NCBI RefSeq assembly: GCF_011516765.1
Contig: NZ_JAAABN010000021.1
Location: forward strand, 1-36,337
Reading direction: 5' to 3'
Source of the DNA: Acetobacter sicerae
Lineage (GTDB): Bacteria > Pseudomonadota > Alphaproteobacteria > Acetobacterales > Acetobacteraceae
Length of the DNA stretch: 36,337 bases
Below, in pieces: positions 32,774-36,337 of the stretch (within the stretch, counting starts at the first letter, position 1; each line of letters opens with the position of its first letter). The notes under the pieces were generated by a model that saw nothing but the letters and a program-made list of their open reading frames with translations, made no database searches and was not told the origin of the DNA. The translations under genes and the position numbers were made by a program.

Positions 32774-33223
32774 TCAATATTCCTTTTCCTGTCCCGGCAG
32801 CGGCACGGACGTGGGCTGGCCCTTGATACCGGCATAGACGAGCAGCACGACAGTCTTTTCGTCTCCGGCGACACCACGATGCGCGTCGTCAACGGACTCG
32901 GTAAACGCTTCTCCGGCATGGAAAGTCTTGTGAGCGCCGCTTTCCTTATCCTGAATGGTCAGAGCACCCTCCAGCACATATCCAGCATTCGGATAGGGGT
33001 GTTTATGCCAGGGAAGCGCCGCCTTTGGCGCAACCGTCAATCTGAGAACCGTCAGTTCCGGTGTGCCACTTGCGTAGGGCGCATAGGGCTTTCCGTTCCA
33101 GGAAGCCGTGGATTTAACAAGAATATCCGCTGATCCGCTTTTGGCTGTCTGAGCGTGCACAGGCGCAACAGCAGTCGCTGCAACACCAGCCAGAACGGGC
33201 AGCGACATCAAAAAACGCTTCAT
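32774..33223 (-). CDS. Secreted cupin-domain protein
   Basis: A 149-residue single-cupin protein with a signal peptide (SLPVLAGVAATAVAPVHA, then QT), so it is probably periplasmic. The first cupin motif reads PWHKHPYPNAGYVLEGALTI. The two His of HxH are present, but Asn stands where Glu is usual, so the metal site may be altered. The second motif is in FHAGEAFTESVDDAHRGV, with a late His. The substrate is unknown. It is a single-gene unit, with 125 bp upstream holding nothing clear. Confidence 0.85.
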   Translation of the reverse strand: MKRFLMSLPVLAGVAATAVAPVHAQTAKSGSADILVKSTASWNGKPYAPYASGTPELTVLRLTVAPKAALPWHKHPYPNAGYVLEGALTIQDKESGAHKTFHAGEAFTESVDDAHRGVAGDEKTVVLLVYAGIKGQPTSVPLPGQEKEY

Positions 33224-33348
33224 CAGTCCATCATCCTTCGCACTATTTTCCTGATCAGTCAGACTGCATAAAAAGATACAACACAGTCACACAGGATTTA
33301 TAACGACGACACTAACGGATGGTCGGTCATGAAACGCCCGTTCTTTCT

Positions 33349-34497
33349 TCACGTTTTCTCGACGCGATAGGGCGACAGTTCACTGAGCGCGACCATCTCG
33401 CTCAACATGCCTGCGCGCTCGACCTCCAGAAACTCGGAGACAGCCTGTCGCAAACCCGAATGCTGGATATGGTGAACGGAATGCGTCAGGCTGGGCACAT
33501 AACCACGCTGGATCTTGTGCTCGCCCTGCGCGCCAGCCTCCACGCGCGAGAGGCCCTGTTCGATGGCGAAATCAATCGCTCTGTAATAGCAGAGTTCAAA
33601 ATGCAGAAATGGCCATTCTCCGACGCATCCCCAGTTGCGGCCATAGAGCGTGTCAGCGCCCAGCAGATTGAGCGCCCCCGCCACCGGCTGCCCTTCATGC
33701 TCGGCAATCATCAGCACGACCCGATCGCCCAGACGCTCCGACAGCAGAGAGAAAAACGCCCGTGTCAGATAGGCGCTTCCCCATTTTTTATCTACCGTGG
33801 ACTGATAAAAAACGAAAAACGCATCCCACAATGCTTCAGTGATCCCGCTGCCGCGCACCGTGCGGAATGTCAGTCCGCACGCATTGGCGTCCCGCCTTTC
33901 ACGTCGGATCGTCTTACGCTTGCGCGATGAAAGCGCTTCGAGAAATCCCTCAAAATCCTGATAACCGCGATTGTGCCAGTGATATTGCAGTCCCAGACGC
34001 TGCAACCAGCCGTCCCCGCCGAGCGTCTCGTACTCCGCTTCCGTGCAGAACGTGACATGCGCGGACGAGAGATCCATCTCGCCACAGACCTGCACCAGCG
34101 CCTGTCCCAGCACGGACATTGTTCCATCAGGCGCATCGGGTTTGACGAGAAGTCGCGGTCCGGGCACCGGAGAAAAGGGAACAGCGACCTGTAGCTTGGG
34201 ATAATAGGCGCCTCCGGCTGCCTCGAACGCCCGCGCCCAGCCGTGATCGAAGACATACTCGCCATAGGAGTGCGCCTTCAGATAGGCAGGAGCCACGGCG
34301 ACCAGCCGACCGGTCTCATCATTCAGAGCGACATGACGCGGCAGCCAGCCGGTAGAGGGTGTGGCCGAACCACTATCCTCCACGGCTGACAGAAAGGCAT
34401 GGCTGACGAACGGATTCCCCTCTCCCGCGCAGGCGTCCCACTCTTCAGCGGGAATGGCCGCAATCCGGTCATGCAGGGAAACCGTCCATCCAGACAT
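33349..34497 (-). CDS. FemAB-like GNAT-fold protein (DUF482)
   Basis: A 382-residue protein of the PF04339/DUF482 group (peptidoglycan biosynthesis/recognition FemAB-like). Conserved-looking parts are EWDACAGEGNPFVSHAFLSA near the N-terminus, RHVALNDETGRLVAVAPAYL, KAHSYGEYVFDHGWARAFEA and YYPKLQVAVPFSPVPGPRLL. Others are SSRKRKTIRRERRDANACGL, then VGEWPFLHFELCYYRAIDFA and GAQGEHKIQRGYVPSLTHS near the end. The fold resembles acyltransferases; the biochemical role of the group is not established. ATG 34497 shares one base with the RidA stop, so the two are translationally coupled. Confidence 0.88.
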   Translation of the reverse strand: MSGWTVSLHDRIAAIPAEEWDACAGEGNPFVSHAFLSAVEDSGSATPSTGWLPRHVALNDETGRLVAVAPAYLKAHSYGEYVFDHGWARAFEAAGGAYYPKLQVAVPFSPVPGPRLLVKPDAPDGTMSVLGQALVQVCGEMDLSSAHVTFCTEAEYETLGGDGWLQRLGLQYHWHNRGYQDFEGFLEALSSRKRKTIRRERRDANACGLTFRTVRGSGITEALWDAFFVFYQSTVDKKWGSAYLTRAFFSLLSERLGDRVVLMIAEHEGQPVAGALNLLGADTLYGRNWGCVGEWPFLHFELCYYRAIDFAIEQGLSRVEAGAQGEHKIQRGYVPSLTHSVHHIQHSGLRQAVSEFLEVERAGMLSEMVALSELSPYRVEKT

Positions 34498-34961
34498 CAG
34501 CCGACCTCGAACAGCCCTTCGACTTCTACCGGCGCATCCAGCGGCAGGGATGGCACGCCGACCGTTGAACGTGCATGACGTCCGGCGTCGCCGAACACGG
34601 CCACCGCCAGATCGGACGCCCCGTTCATGACGCCTGCATGCGCCGTAAACTCGGGAGCACAGGAGATGAAGCCACCCAGACGCACAACGCGCTTCACTTT
34701 CGACAGATCGCCGATTTCCGCCTTGAGCTGCGCCAACACATTGATCAGGCAGTATTTTGCCGCTTCCGTACCAACATCCAGAGAAACGGCGGCGCCAAGC
34801 TTGCCTGTGGCGAGCAGTTTGCCGTCCTTCAATGGCAACTGACCGGACACGACAACCAGCGAGCCCGTGCGCACAGTGGCGACATAGTTCGCAACCGGAG
34901 CGGCAGGCGTGGGAAGTTCGATGCCAAGCGCGGCGAGGCGGGCTTCCGGAGTGTCACTCAT
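34497..34961 (-). CDS. RidA/YjgF-family protein
   Basis: A 154-residue member of the RidA superfamily, subgroup resembling YjgH or Rid proteins longer than RidA itself. RidA deaminates reactive enamine/imine intermediates. Visible elements are LAALGIELPTPAAPVANYV, LVVVSGQLPLKDG, KYCLINVLAQLKAEIG, VVRLGGFISCAPEFTAH and a C-terminal ARSTVGVPSLPLDAPVEVEG, where the family Arg (here in GRHARSTVGV) binds the substrate carboxylate. The final Glu of the RidA active site is represented in VEVEGLFEV. It is the first gene of a two-gene unit with the FemAB-like gene. Confidence 0.9.
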   Translation of the reverse strand: MSDTPEARLAALGIELPTPAAPVANYVATVRTGSLVVVSGQLPLKDGKLLATGKLGAAVSLDVGTEAAKYCLINVLAQLKAEIGDLSKVKRVVRLGGFISCAPEFTAHAGVMNGASDLAVAVFGDAGRHARSTVGVPSLPLDAPVEVEGLFEVG

Positions 34962-35173
34962 GATGATGTCCCTTGCTTCTGTTTGATCCAGACGCGTGCA
35001 GGGTGCCGCTCATGAGTTCAGGGGGCAAGGTGCTTTTTACGCTGTATGACTGCCTCATCAGTTATTGTGTGGCCAGCGACCTGTCTGAACGACTTATGGC
35101 GACGAGCCTGCCAACGGGACATCGGAAAGGCATGTTCTCCACCGAGAATAATGACCAGCAAAACTGCGCTTCG
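34962..35173. other. Intergenic, nothing recognised
   Basis: 212 bp on the minus strand between the unknown protein and RidA. I see no gene, repeat or clear terminator. The RidA promoter should be here. Confidence 0.4.
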
Positions 35174-36205
35174 TCAGGAATTGACCGGCAATAACGCCAG
35201 ACATTCCCACGCACCCTTGTTGGGTGAATCAAGCGCGATGCTCCGCTGCGGCGTGGCGAGAAGAAAACCACGGCTGGACGAAATGGTCACGGACAGGCCG
35301 GGACAAGACCATTTCTCCCCAGGACCGACCTTGCTGCCGGAAGGATCGACTGTAAATCGCTCTCCGTCAGGCGCTACCGCCCCGAGCATGACTGCACCAT
35401 TCCGTAAAACCAGAAGCTCCAGTCTGCCATCGATTCGGACATAAACCCCAAACCCGTGGGCTTGTCGTCGTGCGATCACCGGCAACAGTCCGTTATCGGA
35501 CCAGAAAGCCCGGGAGCCATGAAAATTCCGGTTCTGCATATCCCATGCGAGCAGATAGCCATGATCGGTGACGAGTTGAAAATCTCCTGTATGCAGCGCG
35601 ACCGGAAGAGGCGCATCCCCTCCTGCCTCAGGAGAGATTGTCCGGTGTTTCAGAAAATTCGTGAGTTTGCTTGCCAGACTGACCGCTTCATCGGCGTAAC
35701 CACGGACGGCCAGCATGAAATACAGAATGCCATTGGCCCCATGATTATGATAAATTTCACCAGCGCGTCTGTGCCTGTCAATCTGTGGCGAAACGATCAT
35801 GCGATAACAGAGCAGCGGATGCTTGCGGACACACCGATGTAGCCGGGAGGCGATATTGCTCGGGTGAGACCGGCGTATCCGTGAGAGCAACGTAGCTGTC
35901 GCAGCGGGCGTGTCTTCCGCGAGCGTATCGATCACGCTCTTCATCGTGTCTGATCCGGCGATCGACACGCAGACAAGGTGGCCCGCATAGAACATTCGGA
36001 CCGGCGTGGCGGATGGGAGCGCCGTAAGGATAAGCTGGGCGTGTTCCTCGTCCGTGCTCTCCGCCGGATCCCATGCAACAATGATGTTTCGGCACTCATC
36101 TTCCGGCTTGATGCCCATGCCGCGCATATGGGGTCTGAAATTCTCCTCCAGATAGCGTTGGGGGACGTTACATTCCTCGGGATCCAGCGAAAATTTGGGA
36201 GACAT
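35174..36205 (-). CDS. Unrecognised 343-residue protein
   Basis: I do not recognise a family. It is soluble with no signal peptide or membrane segment. Residues about 40-100 could be an alpha/beta unit (CRNIIVAWDPAEST, VRMFYAGHLVCVSIAG). The middle is helical and basic (ATLLSRIRRSHPSNIASRLH). The C-terminal 110 residues look beta-rich (GFGVYVRIDGRLELLVLRNG, GLSVTISSSRGFLLATPQRS). Start ATG 36205 is uncertain; no ribosome site is clear. The length and steady codon use support a real gene. An overlapping 113-residue frame (35941-36282) is judged a shadow. Confidence 0.6.
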   Translation of the reverse strand: MSPKFSLDPEECNVPQRYLEENFRPHMRGMGIKPEDECRNIIVAWDPAESTDEEHAQLILTALPSATPVRMFYAGHLVCVSIAGSDTMKSVIDTLAEDTPAATATLLSRIRRSHPSNIASRLHRCVRKHPLLCYRMIVSPQIDRHRRAGEIYHNHGANGILYFMLAVRGYADEAVSLASKLTNFLKHRTISPEAGGDAPLPVALHTGDFQLVTDHGYLLAWDMQNRNFHGSRAFWSDNGLLPVIARRQAHGFGVYVRIDGRLELLVLRNGAVMLGAVAPDGERFTVDPSGSKVGPGEKWSCPGLSVTISSSRGFLLATPQRSIALDSPNKGAWECLALLPVNS

Positions 36206-36337
36206 CGCCAGAACCGCATGAGCCCTGACGCGGATTTCTCACACTTGAGGCAATTTCGGGTCATTTTGTAGAATTCAGTCATCCCACAGGAGCCCGATCT
36301 GGAATATTGACGATATTCTGCTTCTGGCGGCGGGTTC
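36206..36337. other. Window edge, nothing recognised
   Basis: 132 bp to the end of the window, presumably upstream DNA of the unknown minus-strand gene. No gene, repeat or promoter can be supported. Confidence 0.3.

Noticed and set aside
1..36337. Insertion sequences
   Set aside because: No transposase frame or terminal repeat pair with target duplication was recognised anywhere in the window.

Overview
The window looks like a chromosome segment of an acetic acid bacterium (Acetobacteraceae, Alphaproteobacteria). This rests on moderately high GC, the style of the proteins, an HldE heptose pathway gene, CobD, a DUF1656/FUSC aromatic-acid pump and NodT-type outer membrane lipoproteins. The genus is an inference, since no rRNA or marker gene lies here.

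Positions 1-6350 hold a decaying prophage or phage satellite. In order it has a replication-protein remnant with an in-frame stop, a cluster of TCGTGC repeats, about 800 bp without a convincing gene, and then a tightly overlapping operon. The operon encodes an AlpA-like protein, two small phage proteins, a small-terminase-like protein whose frame breaks at CCC-TGA, the terminase ATPase, a small unknown protein, a frameshifted terminase nuclease, a RuvC-like resolvase and a tail-hub protein. The next gene ends after eight codons, about 115 bp from the 3' end of a tRNA-Ser(GCU) gene. No portal, capsid or integrase gene is visible.

Positions 6.6-18.9 kb are ordinary chromosome. They hold a secreted hypothetical protein, an SDR plus NCS1 permease operon, gmk and hldE, an iron-type alcohol dehydrogenase preceded by a perfect 16-bp inverted repeat, cobD preceded by a nested inverted repeat with DnaA-box ends, a divergent methyltransferase/AraC pair, a DNA photolyase and a pirin. 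Positions 18.9-20.8 kb are clearly AT-rich and hold a glycosyltransferase fused to a discoidin-like domain, probably acquired by transfer. A secreted creatininase-family protein follows.

Positions 21.6-32.7 kb are an efflux region. One operon (MarR, FUSC, DUF1656, HlyD, NodT lipoprotein) forms a complete Aae-type tripartite pump. Divergent from it is a TetR-SMR pair with a perfect 26-bp operator. After that comes an RND pump gene missing about its first quarter, coupled to a second NodT lipoprotein. Positions 32.7-36.3 kb hold a secreted cupin, a RidA plus FemAB-like pair and an unrecognised protein.
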